Positions 34,908 through 44,744 are shown, counted from the stretch's first letter. The stretch: 64,000 nt of DNA from Halocynthiibacter sp. SDUM655004 (GCF_026015885.1 NZ_JAPDUG010000001.1:434001-498000); one strand, 5' to 3'. The notes: generated by a model not told the origin, from the letters alone. Numbers and translations are program-made.

Positions 34908-36485
34908 ATGGCAAAAATAGCCTTCATACTTTTATGTCATAAAGACCCGGATGCCATTATCCAGCAGGCTCTCCAGCTTACGGCGGCTGGCGATTATATG
35001 GCGATCCATTTTGATGCAAGCGCCAGCTCAGAGGCATATCAACAGCTTCGCTCGGCGCTCGATGGAAATCCGAATGTCGTTTTTGCAAAGAAGCGGATCA
35101 AATGTGGCTGGGGCGAATGGTCTTTGGTGCAAGCTACGCTTAATGCCATCGAAAGCGCCACGGTGGCCTTTCCGCGCGCGACCCATTTTTACATGCTGTC
35201 AGGCGACTGTATGGCGATTAAATCCGCCGCCTATGTCCATACCTATCTTGATGATCGGGATGCGGACTTCATTGAATGCTATGATTTTTTCGAAAGCGAC
35301 TGGATCAAAACGGGCCTCAAAGAAGACAGGCTTCTCTACCGCCATTTTCTCAATGAGCGGAACAACAAACGGGCATTCTATGCCTGTTTGGATCTTCAAA
35401 AGAAGCTGGGACTTAAGCGCGAAATTCCGGCCGATATACAGGTGCAGATCGGGAGCCAGTGGTGGTGTCTGAGGCGGCGGACCATCGAGTGGATTCTCGA
35501 CTTCACCCGCCAGCGCAAAGACGTCATGCGGTTTTTCAAAACAACATGGATTCCGGACGAAACCTTTTTCCAAACGCTTGTGCGGCATTTGGTGCCTGCC
35601 CAAGAAATCGAATGTCGAACGCTGACGTTCCTGATGTTCTCAGATTACGGCATGCCCGTTACGTTTTATAACGATCACTACGACATGCTGCTCGGGCAGG
35701 ATTTCTTGTTCGCACGTAAAATTAGCCCCGAAGCTGATGAGCTCAAAAAACGCCTTGGGGCGCTTTATGCGAGCGAGCGGGAGGATTTCATTGTCTCGAA
35801 CGAGGGGCAGAATCTCTTTCGTTTCCTGACAGGGCGTGGGCGCGAAGGGCGGCGGTTTGCGCCTCGGTTCTGGGAGTCTGAGGCAACACTCGGGCGCGGT
35901 CGGGAATTGATGATCATCGCGTGCAAAAAATGGCACGTGGCGAAGCGGCTGGCCGAAAGCATCCGCAATAGCACCAACTACCCTGTTGTCGATTATCTCT
36001 TTAACGAAGAGCATACCCCCCTGCCGGATATTGGCGGCATCCAAGCGTCGCTTGAAAAACGTACCCGCCATCGGCGCGCGCTGACGCGGATGTTGTTTGA
36101 TTACTATGAAACCGATCGCATGGTGATCTGTATGGATACGAGTAACATTGAACTCATCCATGATTTCTATGCCGACCGCAGCAAAACAAAGCTGCTCGAG
36201 ATCGAGTGTAGCTTTTCCGAGGACTACTTACATGGGCACGCCATCAGAGTAGGGCTTCTTGGAGAGCAGGCAGCAGAGGAGACTTTTGCACGATTACTTC
36301 CCACAATCCGGCAAGATATTCACCACGAAGTTGACCGCATTCGCGATGAGGAATTCGCCGATCACTATCGGCTTCGAGAGGACGCCTTGCCCGAAGCAAA
36401 CGCGCAAGCGTTGTCGGATTTCCTTGATATCCCGATGGAACGCGCTCTAGATATTGCCAAAACCGAACACTTGTTTGTCGACTAA
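34908..36485 (+). CDS. GT14-type beta-1,6-N-acetylglucosaminyltransferase with C-terminal DUF5928
   Basis: The first 260 or so residues have the Branch/GT14 fold (HFDASAS, YMLSGDCM, QIGSQWWCL, IPDETFFQTLV). The remaining 260 residues correspond to DUF5928, a domain largely limited to Rhodobacterales, with segments LMIIACKKWHVAKR and DRMVICMDTSNIELIHDFYA. It is soluble and probably cytoplasmic. It is divergent from a sulfotransferase and precedes a HIT protein by 29 bp. I infer it adds a GlcNAc-like sugar to an exported glycan; neither donor nor acceptor is readable. Confidence 0.85.
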   Translation: MAKIAFILLCHKDPDAIIQQALQLTAAGDYMAIHFDASASSEAYQQLRSALDGNPNVVFAKKRIKCGWGEWSLVQATLNAIESATVAFPRATHFYMLSGDCMAIKSAAYVHTYLDDRDADFIECYDFFESDWIKTGLKEDRLLYRHFLNERNNKRAFYACLDLQKKLGLKREIPADIQVQIGSQWWCLRRRTIEWILDFTRQRKDVMRFFKTTWIPDETFFQTLVRHLVPAQEIECRTLTFLMFSDYGMPVTFYNDHYDMLLGQDFLFARKISPEADELKKRLGALYASEREDFIVSNEGQNLFRFLTGRGREGRRFAPRFWESEATLGRGRELMIIACKKWHVAKRLAESIRNSTNYPVVDYLFNEEHTPLPDIGGIQASLEKRTRHRRALTRMLFDYYETDRMVICMDTSNIELIHDFYADRSKTKLLEIECSFSEDYLHGHAIRVGLLGEQAAEETFARLLPTIRQDIHHEVDRIRDEEFADHYRLREDALPEANAQALSDFLDIPMERALDIAKTEHLFVD

Positions 36486-36514
36486 CAAACAAAACCGCAA
36501 GAAGGAGCCTAACC

Positions 36515-36895
36515 ATGGCATACGCATACGATCCTGAAAATATTTTTGCCAAAATCCTGCGCGGTGAGATTCCAAGCACTAAGGTTACTGAAACAGAGCA
36601 TAGCTTTGCGTTTCGCGATATCACCCCACAGGCGCCCGACCATGTGTTGGTAATTCCGAAAGGGCCATACGTTTGCTTTGACCACTTCGCGCTTGAGGCA
36701 AGCGACGCCGAAATTATTGACTTCAACCGTACGGTTGGCGAGATTTGCAAAGAGCTTGGCGTGCAACCAGGCGAGGGTGGCAATGGCTATCGTCTAATTG
36801 CGAACTCGGGCGAGGCCGCCGTGCAAGAGGTACCGCACATGCACGTGCATATTCTTGCAGGACGTCCGCTTGGTCGGATGCTCAACCCAGCTTAA
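36515..36895 (+). CDS. HIT family nucleotide hydrolase
   Basis: The 126-residue protein has the histidine triad HMHVHILAG near residue 108 (H-x-H-x-H), as in Hint-type purine nucleoside phosphoramidases. It starts 30 bp after the GT14-DUF5928 stop with AAGAAGGAG just upstream, and converges with the ABC ATPase. Confidence 0.93.
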   Translation: MAYAYDPENIFAKILRGEIPSTKVTETEHSFAFRDITPQAPDHVLVIPKGPYVCFDHFALEASDAEIIDFNRTVGEICKELGVQPGEGGNGYRLIANSGEAAVQEVPHMHVHILAGRPLGRMLNPA

Positions 36896-36900
36896 ACAAA

Positions 36901-37839
36901 TCAGGAGCCGGATTTGCTGCTTGTGAGGCTCACGAAAACCTCCTCAAGGTCCGGCTCTTCGCTTCTGACATCCTTGATCGTTACATTCTCGCGGCTCAGC
37001 GCGCCAAAAATGCTGTTGGCGCTGGTTGTGCCGCTTGAATAGGTGAAGGCAAGGCTTCCGTCGGCGCGTTTTTCCAGCTCTGTACCTGCGGGTGCGGCAA
37101 GGCCGGTTACTTCGGTCTCGGGTGTGATCACCAAAGTCTTGCGATCGAGCCGCCCTAGGAGAGCGGGTGTCTTATCCTGAACGATAACCTCGCCGTGGTT
37201 GATAATGGCGATCTCGTCACACATATCCTCGGCCTCTTCGAGGTAATGTGTTGTCAGGATGATCGTCACGCCCTGTTCATTCAGCTTGCGTACGTTATCC
37301 CAAAGCATCTGGCGGATTTCGATATCGACGCCCGCTGTTGGCTCGTCCAGAACCAGAACATCAGGATGATGCACCAGTGCTTTGCCCAAGAGGAGCCTGC
37401 GGCGCATCCCGCCAGAGAGCGTGCGCGCATAGGCATCCGCTTTGTCGGTGAGGCCGATCATAGCGAGGATCTCATCGCTTGTTCGTTTCGACTTTGGAAT
37501 GCCATAAAGACCCGCCTGAACTTCAAGCGCCTCGCGTGGCGAAAAGAAGGGATCGACGTTTAATTCCTGTGGCATCACCCCTATTGAAGCGCGGGAATGG
37601 CGCGGGTTGGTGTCTTGATCAAAGCCACAGATGTTGATCTGCCCTTCGGTTTTCGTAACCAAACCCGCGAGGATATTGATCAATGTCGATTTCCCCGCGC
37701 CGTTGGGGCCGAGTAGTCCAAAAATGCTTCCCTTTGGAATCGCCAGATCAATTCCCTTGAGCGCTGTTTTCGGAGGTTGGTTGCCATGTGCGGCATAGGT
37801 CTTTTTAAGACCGGAAATTTCGATGGCATTCTCAACCAT
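36901..37839 (-). CDS. ABC transporter ATP-binding protein (drug-efflux/ABC-2 type), no permease nearby
   Basis: The 312-residue ATPase has Walker A GPNGAGKS near residue 47, signature [15 protein letters not shown] and Walker [13 protein letters not shown], followed by a C-terminal extension as in DrrA/CcmA-type exporters. I start it at ATG 37839 (MVENAIEIS). The frame extends to 37935, but those residues look non-coding. No ABC-2 permease is adjacent, because a HIT gene converges on its 3' end. The partner must be elsewhere or lost. Confidence 0.9.
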   Translation of the reverse strand: MVENAIEISGLKKTYAAHGNQPPKTALKGIDLAIPKGSIFGLLGPNGAGKSTLINILAGLVTKTEGQINICGFDQDTNPRHSRASIGVMPQELNVDPFFSPREALEVQAGLYGIPKSKRTSDEILAMIGLTDKADAYARTLSGGMRRRLLLGKALVHHPDVLVLDEPTAGVDIEIRQMLWDNVRKLNEQGVTIILTTHYLEEAEDMCDEIAIINHGEVIVQDKTPALLGRLDRKTLVITPETEVTGLAAPAGTELEKRADGSLAFTYSSGTTSANSIFGALSRENVTIKDVRSEEPDLEEVFVSLTSSKSGS

Positions 37840-37946
37840 TTGGCGCTCTTTCGTCGGGTTTTCGATCTTGCCCCTATGGCGTGGATCGCTATCATGCGCC
37901 AGACTTAAGCCCGAAGCGCGCCTTCGACAAGCCATACGGAGCCACT

Positions 37947-38126
37947 ATGACAATTGAAGCCCCCGAAACCGAGATCGTTGAGAAATCCCGCGTTGCCTGT
38001 GATGGCGGCGAAGGAGCACTTGGCCATCCGCGCGTGTGGCTGAGTATTCCCGAGGAGAGTGGCTTTGTCGAATGTGGCTATTGCGACAAGAAATTCATTC
38101 TCAAAGGTGGCCCTGCAGACTCCTAA
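37947..38126 (+). CDS. Zinc-finger CHCC domain protein (NDUFS6-like)
   Basis: The 59-residue protein has Cys, then GHPRVWL, then ECGYCDKKF: the zf-CHCC pattern with one Cys, one His and two Cys. It resembles the C-terminal zinc domain of the mitochondrial complex I subunit NDUFS6, and alphaproteobacteria carry such proteins. ATG 37947 is chosen because CGGAG lies 7 bp upstream; an upstream ATG at 37881 is inside the divergent gene's start region. Function here is unproven. Confidence 0.8.
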   Translation: MTIEAPETEIVEKSRVACDGGEGALGHPRVWLSIPEESGFVECGYCDKKFILKGGPADS

Positions 38127-38202
38127 ACCCGCCTGTTTCGGGTGGCGTAGCGCGGTCAAACATGTAAAACTTTTCCGGCATTGAATTCGGGAAGGGCGTA
38201 GC

Positions 38203-41004
38203 ATGGGTTTGGCTTTTGGCAAGGGGTGTCATCTTCACCTCATTGATGGTTCGGCATTCATCTTTCGCGCCTACCACGCGCTGCCGCCGCTGACCCGCAA
38301 ATCCGATGGCCTGCCGATTGGTGCAGTGGCCGGATTTTGTAACATGCTGTTCAAGCAGGTCGAGGACAACAAAGGCCCCGACGCGCCCACGCACGTTGCA
38401 GTAATCTTTGACCATTCCGGAAAATCCTTCCGCAACGACATCTACGACAAATACAAAGCCAACCGCCCGCCAGCGCCAGAAGACCTGCGTCCGCAGTTCC
38501 CGCTCACGCGTGATGCCACACGGGCCTTTAACATTGCCTGTATCGAGATCGAAAATTTCGAGGCCGATGACATTATCGCCACGCTCGCCCGTCAAGCCGA
38601 TGAGGCCGGTGGGCGTTGTACAATTATTTCAAGCGACAAGGATATGATGCAGCTTGTAGGCGGCGGCGTTGAAATGCTCGACGTTATGAAAAACCGCCGC
38701 ATTGACCGCGAGGGTGTTGAGGAGAAATTCGGTGTCGGGCCCGAACGAGTTGTTGATGTTCAGGCGCTCGCAGGGGATTCGGTTGATAACGTCCCTGGGG
38801 CGCCGGGAATTGGGATCAAGACAGCCGCGCTTTTGATTAACGAGTATGGCGACCTTGAAACGTTGCTGGACCGCGCCGAAGAGATCAAACAGCCCAAGCG
38901 CCGTCAGACCCTGATTGATAATCGCGAGTTGATCGAAGTTTCCAAACGGCTTGTGAAGCTCGATACGCATATGGACCTCGATTTCACCCTTGATGATTTT
39001 GAGGTGAGGGAGCCTGAGCCAGAGGCGCTCCTTGGCTTCCTTTCCGAGATGGAGTTCCGCACGCTCACCAAGCGCATTGCCGATAATCTTGGCGTTGAGC
39101 CGCCCGCGCCCAAAGAGGTTGCCGAAACCGAAGAGGCGCAACCGGTTGAGGCCATTCCGTTTGAGCCCGAAAGCTATGAGTGCGTCTCTGATGCGGCCGC
39201 GCTTGAGCGTTGGATTGACAAAATATATGGGCGTGGTTGGGTTGCGGTTGATACAGAAACAACCGGCCTGAACGAGATGACCGCTGATCTCGTTGGTATT
39301 TCGCTGTGTGTCGAAGCAGGAGAGGCCTGCTATATTCCGCTCGCGCACCGTGCCAATGCTGGCGATGACCTCTTTGCAGATGATACGCTCGCAGATGGTC
39401 AGATGCAGATGGAGAATTGCCTCGACCTCCTGCGGCCGATGCTTCAAGACCCGTCGATCTTGAAAATCGGCCAAAATATGAAGTACGACGCCAAAATTTT
39501 TGCGCGCTACGGTGTCAATGTTGCTCCGATTGATGACACGATGTTGATGTCATATGCGATGAATGCAGGCGTGCATAATCATGGCATGGATACGCTTTCG
39601 CAGCGCTATCTTGATCATACGCCGATCCCGATTAAATCGCTCTTGGGAACAGGCAAATCCGCGATTACTTTTGACAAGGTTCCGGTGGAGGAGGCCGTGA
39701 AATATGCGGCCGAGGATGCGGATATCACTCTGCGCCTTTGGCAGCTGTTCAAACCGCAGCTTCACCGCAAGAAGGTCACCACCGTCTATGAAACGCTAGA
39801 ACGTCCGTTGGTGCCGGTTTTGGCCGAGATGGAGATGAATGGCATCAAGGTTGACCGCGATACCCTTAGCCGAATGTCCAACGCCTTTGCCCAGAAAATG
39901 GCGGGTCTTGAGGCGGAGATTCACGAGATGGCGGGTGAGACGTTTAATGTCGGCTCTCCGAAGCAGCTTGGTGAAATCCTTTTTGACAAGATGGGCATTG
40001 AAGGCGGCAAGAAGGGGAAAACCGGCGCATATGCAACTGGCGCGGATATCCTCGAAGACCTCGCGGCGGAGGGCCATGATTTGCCCGCGCGTGTTCTGGA
40101 TTGGCGGCAGTTGAGCAAGCTCAAGTCAACTTATACTGACGCCCTTCAAACTCACATCAACCCTGATACGGGGCGGGTTCATACGTCTTATTCCATCGCG
40201 GGCGCCAACACAGGGCGATTGGCTTCGACCGATCCGAACCTGCAAAACATCCCGATCCGTACCGAAGAAGGCCGCCGTATCCGTGAGGCGTTTGTCGCTG
40301 ATGAAGGAAAGCGCCTGATTAGCCTCGACTATAGCCAGATCGAGCTTCGGATTTTGGCGCATATCGCGGGTATCGAAACGCTTCAGCAGGCGTTCAAGGA
40401 TGGCCACGACATCCACGCGATGACCGCAAGCGAGATGTTTGACGTGCCGCTTGACGAAATGACACCCGATATTCGCCGACAGGCTAAGGGTATCAACTTT
40501 GGTGTGATTTACGGCATTTCTGGTTTTGGCTTGGCGCGCAACTTGCGTATTCCGCGCAAAGAAGCGCAAGGGTTCATTGATCGCTATTTCGAGCGTTTCC
40601 CTGGCATTCGCGCCTATATGGACGAAACCGTGAAGTTCGCCAAAGAGAACACCTATGTTCAAACGCTCTTTGGCCGCAAAATCAACACGCCGGAAATCAA
40701 TGCCAAGGGACCGCACGCCGGTTTTGCCAAACGCGCCGCGATCAATGCGCCCATTCAGGGGACCGCCGCCGATGTGATCCGCCGCGCCATGATCCGTATG
40801 CCAGATGCAATTAACGGCCTTCCGGCCAAGATGTTGCTACAGGTTCATGACGAACTGATTTTCGAAGTGGATGAAGCGGCTGTCGATGACACGATCAAAG
40901 TTGTGCGCGATGTGATGGAAAGCGCCTCGCTTCCAGCGGTCAAACTTGATGTGCCACTTTTGGTTGATGCAGGGCAGGGCGCGAATTGGGCCGAGGCGCA
41001 TTAA
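38203..41004 (+). CDS. polA: DNA polymerase I
   Basis: The 933-residue enzyme has all three domains. 5'-nuclease: residues 1-290 (LIDGSAFIFRAYHA; SSDKDMMQL; GDSVDNVPGAPGIGIKTA). 3'-5' exonuclease: residues about 330-500 with Exo I DTETTGL, Exo II GQNMKYDAK and Exo III YAAEDADI all intact, so proofreading is probably active. Polymerase: motif A LDYSQIELR, motif B RRQAKGINFGVIYG, motif C VHDELIFEV. It starts 76 bp after the zinc-finger gene. It repairs and fills gaps, including Okazaki-fragment processing. Confidence 0.97.
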   Translation: MGLAFGKGCHLHLIDGSAFIFRAYHALPPLTRKSDGLPIGAVAGFCNMLFKQVEDNKGPDAPTHVAVIFDHSGKSFRNDIYDKYKANRPPAPEDLRPQFPLTRDATRAFNIACIEIENFEADDIIATLARQADEAGGRCTIISSDKDMMQLVGGGVEMLDVMKNRRIDREGVEEKFGVGPERVVDVQALAGDSVDNVPGAPGIGIKTAALLINEYGDLETLLDRAEEIKQPKRRQTLIDNRELIEVSKRLVKLDTHMDLDFTLDDFEVREPEPEALLGFLSEMEFRTLTKRIADNLGVEPPAPKEVAETEEAQPVEAIPFEPESYECVSDAAALERWIDKIYGRGWVAVDTETTGLNEMTADLVGISLCVEAGEACYIPLAHRANAGDDLFADDTLADGQMQMENCLDLLRPMLQDPSILKIGQNMKYDAKIFARYGVNVAPIDDTMLMSYAMNAGVHNHGMDTLSQRYLDHTPIPIKSLLGTGKSAITFDKVPVEEAVKYAAEDADITLRLWQLFKPQLHRKKVTTVYETLERPLVPVLAEMEMNGIKVDRDTLSRMSNAFAQKMAGLEAEIHEMAGETFNVGSPKQLGEILFDKMGIEGGKKGKTGAYATGADILEDLAAEGHDLPARVLDWRQLSKLKSTYTDALQTHINPDTGRVHTSYSIAGANTGRLASTDPNLQNIPIRTEEGRRIREAFVADEGKRLISLDYSQIELRILAHIAGIETLQQAFKDGHDIHAMTASEMFDVPLDEMTPDIRRQAKGINFGVIYGISGFGLARNLRIPRKEAQGFIDRYFERFPGIRAYMDETVKFAKENTYVQTLFGRKINTPEINAKGPHAGFAKRAAINAPIQGTAADVIRRAMIRMPDAINGLPAKMLLQVHDELIFEVDEAAVDDTIKVVRDVMESASLPAVKLDVPLLVDAGQGANWAEAH

Positions 41005-41018
41005 GCTAGGTTGCCGAG

Positions 41019-41708
41019 CTAAGGCGACGGCTTACATTTTTCAATGCGGTAGAAATCCGCCATGGTCTTGCCGCGCTCCGTTTCAAACGGGGCGCCCTCG
41101 GTTAGGTATAAAATGCGATCAAGTCGGAACATCCGAAAATCATTCCGAAGTTCGCACCATCCGACCAACGTCCAGACCCGCCCCCAAAACCACAACCCGA
41201 GCGGGCGAACAACTCGGGTGCTTCGGGTGCCATCGGCGGTTTCATAGAGCATTTCGAGTTTCGCGCGAGTGTTAACGGCGGCTTCAATCCGGTCGATCTG
41301 AGCGCGCTCTTCGTCAGTAAACCAGAACGGATTGGGCGCGAAAATTTGAACGTTCTCCGCTTCTTTCCGCGCGTCATCTGGCAAGACCGCTTCGATTTTG
41401 GCAAGGGCTTCTTCTGCAGCCAACGCCATCGATGCGCCGCCCCATGCGCGCAGCATGCGTGCCCCTGCGACAAGTGCGGTGATCTCTTGGGTGTTGAACA
41501 TCAGGGGCGGTAGGTCATACCCCTCGCGCATTAGGTATCCGACGCCAGCTTCGCCATCAATCGGGACGCCGGAGCCGATGAGGTCGGCAATATCGCGGTA
41601 AATCGTGCGCTCGCTGACCTCAAGTCGTTCGGCCAAGACGTGTGCCGTAAGTAGCCGACCGCCCCGCAGATACTGCACAATCTGAAAAAGGCGGTCGGCG
41701 CGTCTCAT
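41019..41708 (-). CDS. YafY-type transcriptional regulator (HTH_11 + WYL)
   Basis: The 229-residue protein has an N-terminal DeoR/HTH_11 winged helix (RADRLFQIVQYLRGGRLLTAHVLAERLEVSERTIYRDIADLI) and a WYL-type domain after residue 135 (KLEMLYETADGTRSTRVVRPLGLWFWGRVWTLVGWCELRNDFRMFRLDRI). WYL domains bind small molecules or nucleic acid. The start overlaps the stop of the VOC gene by one base (TAATG), so the two form an operon. A perfect 9-bp inverted repeat lies 50 bp before the operon. Confidence 0.9.
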   Translation of the reverse strand: MRRADRLFQIVQYLRGGRLLTAHVLAERLEVSERTIYRDIADLIGSGVPIDGEAGVGYLMREGYDLPPLMFNTQEITALVAGARMLRAWGGASMALAAEEALAKIEAVLPDDARKEAENVQIFAPNPFWFTDEERAQIDRIEAAVNTRAKLEMLYETADGTRSTRVVRPLGLWFWGRVWTLVGWCELRNDFRMFRLDRILYLTEGAPFETERGKTMADFYRIEKCKPSP

Positions 41709-42085
41709 TAGGCGGCCAATTCAAAGATGCCGATGGAATTGCCGTCTGGGTCGAGCATGTATTGGAAACGCCCCGATGGAATCGTCACCGGTTCGCCAAC
41801 AATTTCACCACCAGCGTCAAAAGCGCGTGCGACTGTGGCTTCCAGATTATCCGGCGCATTGAGGTGGATAGTCCCGCCTGTTCCTTTCTCGGCTGGTTTC
41901 CCCACGTAGATGTGGCCCGAAGAGTCTGTGTCCCCCTCATGAGGGAAAAAGGCGATCTCTCCGCCATCGAACTCTGTTGGCTCGAGTTTGGTGTTGAATA
42001 CAGCGCTATAGAACTTCACGCCTTTGTTCAGATCAGTCACAGGGATTTCGCACCATACGAGGGCATTTGTTACGGTATCAGACAT
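41708..42085 (-). CDS. VOC family (glyoxalase/bleomycin-resistance fold) protein
   Basis: The 125-residue protein begins VTNALVWCEIPVTDLNKGVKFYSAVF and ends PDGNSIGIFELAA, the paired beta-alpha-beta pattern of vicinal oxygen chelate proteins. Its reaction is unknown. I start at ATG 42085 (MSDTVTNAL), as the 15 residues upstream to 42130 are not family-like. It is followed directly by the YafY/WYL regulator, a pairing common in bacteria, and is preceded by a strong dyad at 42135-42158. Confidence 0.88.
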   Translation of the reverse strand: MSDTVTNALVWCEIPVTDLNKGVKFYSAVFNTKLEPTEFDGGEIAFFPHEGDTDSSGHIYVGKPAEKGTGGTIHLNAPDNLEATVARAFDAGGEIVGEPVTIPSGRFQYMLDPDGNSIGIFELAA

Positions 42086-42134
42086 TTGAATTATCCTTTG
42101 TTGAAATTTCCGATACCCATGTTCTGACATACCC

Positions 42135-42158
42135 CTCCTGACAGCATAGTGTCAGGAG
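42135..42158. promoter_or_regulatory. Perfect 9-bp inverted repeat, candidate operator for VOC-WYL operon
   Basis: CTCCTGACA-gcatag-TGTCAGGAG lies 49 bp upstream of the VOC start and 22 bp after the DUF1285 stop. No U-run follows on either strand, so an operator is more likely than a terminator. The WYL regulator of this operon is the natural candidate to bind it. Confidence 0.5.
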
Positions 42159-42180
42159 CGTTTCGCGAAATACAGGTTTT

Positions 42181-42801
42181 TCAAATGTCTTTTGATGGCA
42201 TAATCGGGAAGAATGTGCCGGAAGACCACAGCCCGAACCAGCTTTTCCCTTCAACATCATGGTGTTGGCCAAGATCAATCAGCCGATAGAAGCTCTTGCG
42301 GTCTATCAGCGCCTCAAGGTTGGCGCGGACAAGGATGTAGGGCGATGGCTCTTTTGTGTCAGGATCAAAGGACACGCGGATCGGATTTTCGGCGCTCGCC
42401 ACAACCGTATCGCCTACATGGGTTTCAAAGGTCAAAACTTGTGCCTCTCCATCGCCTTCGGCGTTGAAATCAATCGCCACGAAGGGCGCATCATCAACTT
42501 GAATCCCGACCTTCTCAACGGGGGTCACAAGGAAGTAATCATCCCCATCTTTGCGGATGATCGAGGAAAATAGCCGCACAAGCCCCGCGCGGCCAATTGG
42601 GGTCCCGAGGTAGAACCATGTTCCATCCCGCGCGATCCTCATGTCGAGGTCTCCACAAAACGGTGGATTCCAGAGATGAACTGGCGCGGGCCCCTTTTTC
42701 GTTGCGGCGCGCGCAGCCGTTTCAAGCGACGCAGCAGTGGCTTTAGGCGCGTCCGATGACGCAGATTTCACAATCTTTTCATCTGGTTTTGCTTTTGTCA
42801 T
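42181..42801 (-). CDS. DUF1285 domain protein
   Basis: The 206-residue protein has the DUF1285 core ([39 protein letters not shown]) after an N-terminal low-complexity region (residues 1-40, Lys/Ala/Ser rich). It has no signal peptide or membrane segment. It is divergent from moxR by 60 bp; in many alphaproteobacteria this gene adjoins the MoxR cluster, so a functional link is likely but undefined. Confidence 0.85.
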   Translation of the reverse strand: MTKAKPDEKIVKSASSDAPKATAASLETAARAATKKGPAPVHLWNPPFCGDLDMRIARDGTWFYLGTPIGRAGLVRLFSSIIRKDGDDYFLVTPVEKVGIQVDDAPFVAIDFNAEGDGEAQVLTFETHVGDTVVASAENPIRVSFDPDTKEPSPYILVRANLEALIDRKSFYRLIDLGQHHDVEGKSWFGLWSSGTFFPIMPSKDI

Positions 42802-42861
42802 TTGTACACCACCGCGTTTTTGGCCTTTAATGCAGTATATAGTTTAAGCCGGAGTCATTCC

Positions 42862-43869
42862 ATGTCCGATACCGAGAATCTTGTTGCCGAAATCGAAGCC
42901 CTCTCTGCGCAGCTAGCGAAGGCAAAAGCGAGCCTGACACAGCGATTTATCGGGCAGGAGCGGGTGGTTGATCTGGCGCTTGCAGCTCTGCTCTGTGGGG
43001 GGCACGCGCTTTTGGTTGGCTTGCCGGGGCTTGGAAAGACGCGCCTTGTTGAGTCGCTTTCGACGATCATGGGCCTCACGGGTAATCGCATTCAGTTCAC
43101 GCCAGACTTGATGCCCGCGGATATTCTCGGTTCTGAAATACTGGATACAAATGCCGCCGGAGAACGAGCGTTCAAATTCGTACCGGGGCCGATTTTTTGT
43201 CAGCTTCTTATGGCTGACGAGATCAACCGCGCCAGCCCGCGTACCCAATCTGCCTTGCTTCAGGCGATGCAGGAAAAGCAGGTGACAATCGCAGGGCAGG
43301 AGCGCGCACTTGATGCGCCCTTCCACGTGTTGGCTACGCAGAACCCGATCGAGCAGGAGGGGACATATACGCTCCCCGAAGCGCAGCTTGATCGCTTCCT
43401 TGTTCAAATCAACGTTAATTATCCGGACCGCCACACAGAGCGAGAGATCGTCCTTGCCACGACGGGCATAGAGGATGGGCAAGTGGAACAGGTGTTTACG
43501 GCTTCTGATCTTGTTGCGGCGCAAACCTTGCTGCGTCGGATGCCTGTAGGCGAGTCTGTGGTTGAATTGATCCTTAGCCTCGTGCGCTCCTGTCGTCCTG
43601 AGGATGAAACCGCGCCGGAGTTCGTGCGGGACGCAGTTGCGTGGGGGCCCGGGCCACGTGCGGCACAGGCGTTGATGATGGTTGTTCGAGCGCAGGCCTT
43701 GCTTGAAGGGCGTCTTGCCCCGACGGCGGAGGATGTATTGCGCATGGCCGAGCCCGTTTTGCAGCACCGCATGGCGCTTGGCTTTGGCGCGCGGGCGCAG
43801 GGCGTGACGCTCGAAGAAGTGATCGGGAAGGCTGCGGACGTGATAGGTGCGCAGACGCGCGCGGCATGA
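42862..43869 (+). CDS. MoxR-family AAA+ ATPase
   Basis: The 335-residue ATPase has Walker A GLPGLGKTR, Walker B LLMADEINRASPRTQSALL, the sensor ATQNPIEQEGTYTLPEAQLDRF and an AAA lid. MoxR ATPases act as chaperones with VWA proteins. ATG 42862 (MSDTENL) is preceded by CCGGAG and is preferred over the upstream start at 42802, which overlaps the divergent gene. It leads a four-gene cluster with overlapping ends (MoxR, DUF58, DUF4159, membrane VWA). Confidence 0.95.
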   Translation: MSDTENLVAEIEALSAQLAKAKASLTQRFIGQERVVDLALAALLCGGHALLVGLPGLGKTRLVESLSTIMGLTGNRIQFTPDLMPADILGSEILDTNAAGERAFKFVPGPIFCQLLMADEINRASPRTQSALLQAMQEKQVTIAGQERALDAPFHVLATQNPIEQEGTYTLPEAQLDRFLVQINVNYPDRHTEREIVLATTGIEDGQVEQVFTASDLVAAQTLLRRMPVGESVVELILSLVRSCRPEDETAPEFVRDAVAWGPGPRAAQALMMVVRAQALLEGRLAPTAEDVLRMAEPVLQHRMALGFGARAQGVTLEEVIGKAADVIGAQTRAA

Positions 43870-44744
43870 GTTCCGAGCCGCTCAGATTCAGGCAGCGGGC
43901 CGAAGAGCTCGCCGCCCCGCTCCCCGGCTTACTGGCCGAGGCGGAGCATCTCGCGGCGACCATCCAGATGGGTGAGCATGGCCGCCGCCGTAGCGGCGCA
44001 GGCGATGAATTCTGGCAATACCGCCCTGCAATGCCGGGCGATCCGGTGCGACTGATTGATTGGCGGCGTTCGGCGCGGTCTGACATCCATTTCGTTCGCC
44101 AACGCGAATGGCAAGCGATGCAATCGGTGCGCTTTTGGGCAGATCCCTCGCAGAGCATGAATTTCGCCAGCTCCAAAGACCTCACCACAAAGGCGCGTCG
44201 TGCGCGACTGCTTGTTATGGCGACGGCGATCCTGCTTCAGCGCGGCGGCGAACGTGTTGGTCTGCTGGGTGATGCTAACCCGCCAAGCGCAAATAAAGCC
44301 GCGCTTCTTCGTATGGCGGAAACACTGTTTGTTATGGGGTCAGAAGCGGAATACGGCGCGCCCGATGCGCCGGAGTTACAATCCAATTCGCAGCTTGTCC
44401 TTGTTTCAGATTTCCTAGGCGATCTTGCCTCGCTCGAGCTGGTGATCGAACGCGCAATGGCGCGCGGATTACGCGGCGCGATGGTTCAGGTTCTTGATCC
44501 TATGGAGGTCGAGTTTCCCTTTGAAGGCCGAACGGTATTCCAGAGCATCGGAGGCTCTATTCGGTTCGAAACGCAAAAAGCAAATGCCCTGAAATCCCAG
44601 TACTACGATCGTTTGAAAGAGCGACAGTTCGAACTTAAGGATTTGGCGAAACGAGCTGGCTGGCTTTTCGAAACCCACCATACCGATACCTCGGCGGCTT
44701 CAGCGCTTATGTGGCTCTACCAAGCGCTTGAAAGGGGGAGTTGA
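43866..44744 (+). CDS. DUF58 domain protein
   Basis: The 292-residue protein has the DUF58 signature YRPAMPGDPVRLIDWRRSARSDIHFVRQREWQA near residues 55-90 and a VWA-like remainder. DUF58 proteins are standard partners of MoxR ATPases. It overlaps moxR by 4 bp (ATGA) and the next gene's ATG overlaps its TGA by one base. No membrane segment is evident. Confidence 0.93.
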   Translation: MSSEPLRFRQRAEELAAPLPGLLAEAEHLAATIQMGEHGRRRSGAGDEFWQYRPAMPGDPVRLIDWRRSARSDIHFVRQREWQAMQSVRFWADPSQSMNFASSKDLTTKARRARLLVMATAILLQRGGERVGLLGDANPPSANKAALLRMAETLFVMGSEAEYGAPDAPELQSNSQLVLVSDFLGDLASLELVIERAMARGLRGAMVQVLDPMEVEFPFEGRTVFQSIGGSIRFETQKANALKSQYYDRLKERQFELKDLAKRAGWLFETHHTDTSAASALMWLYQALERGS

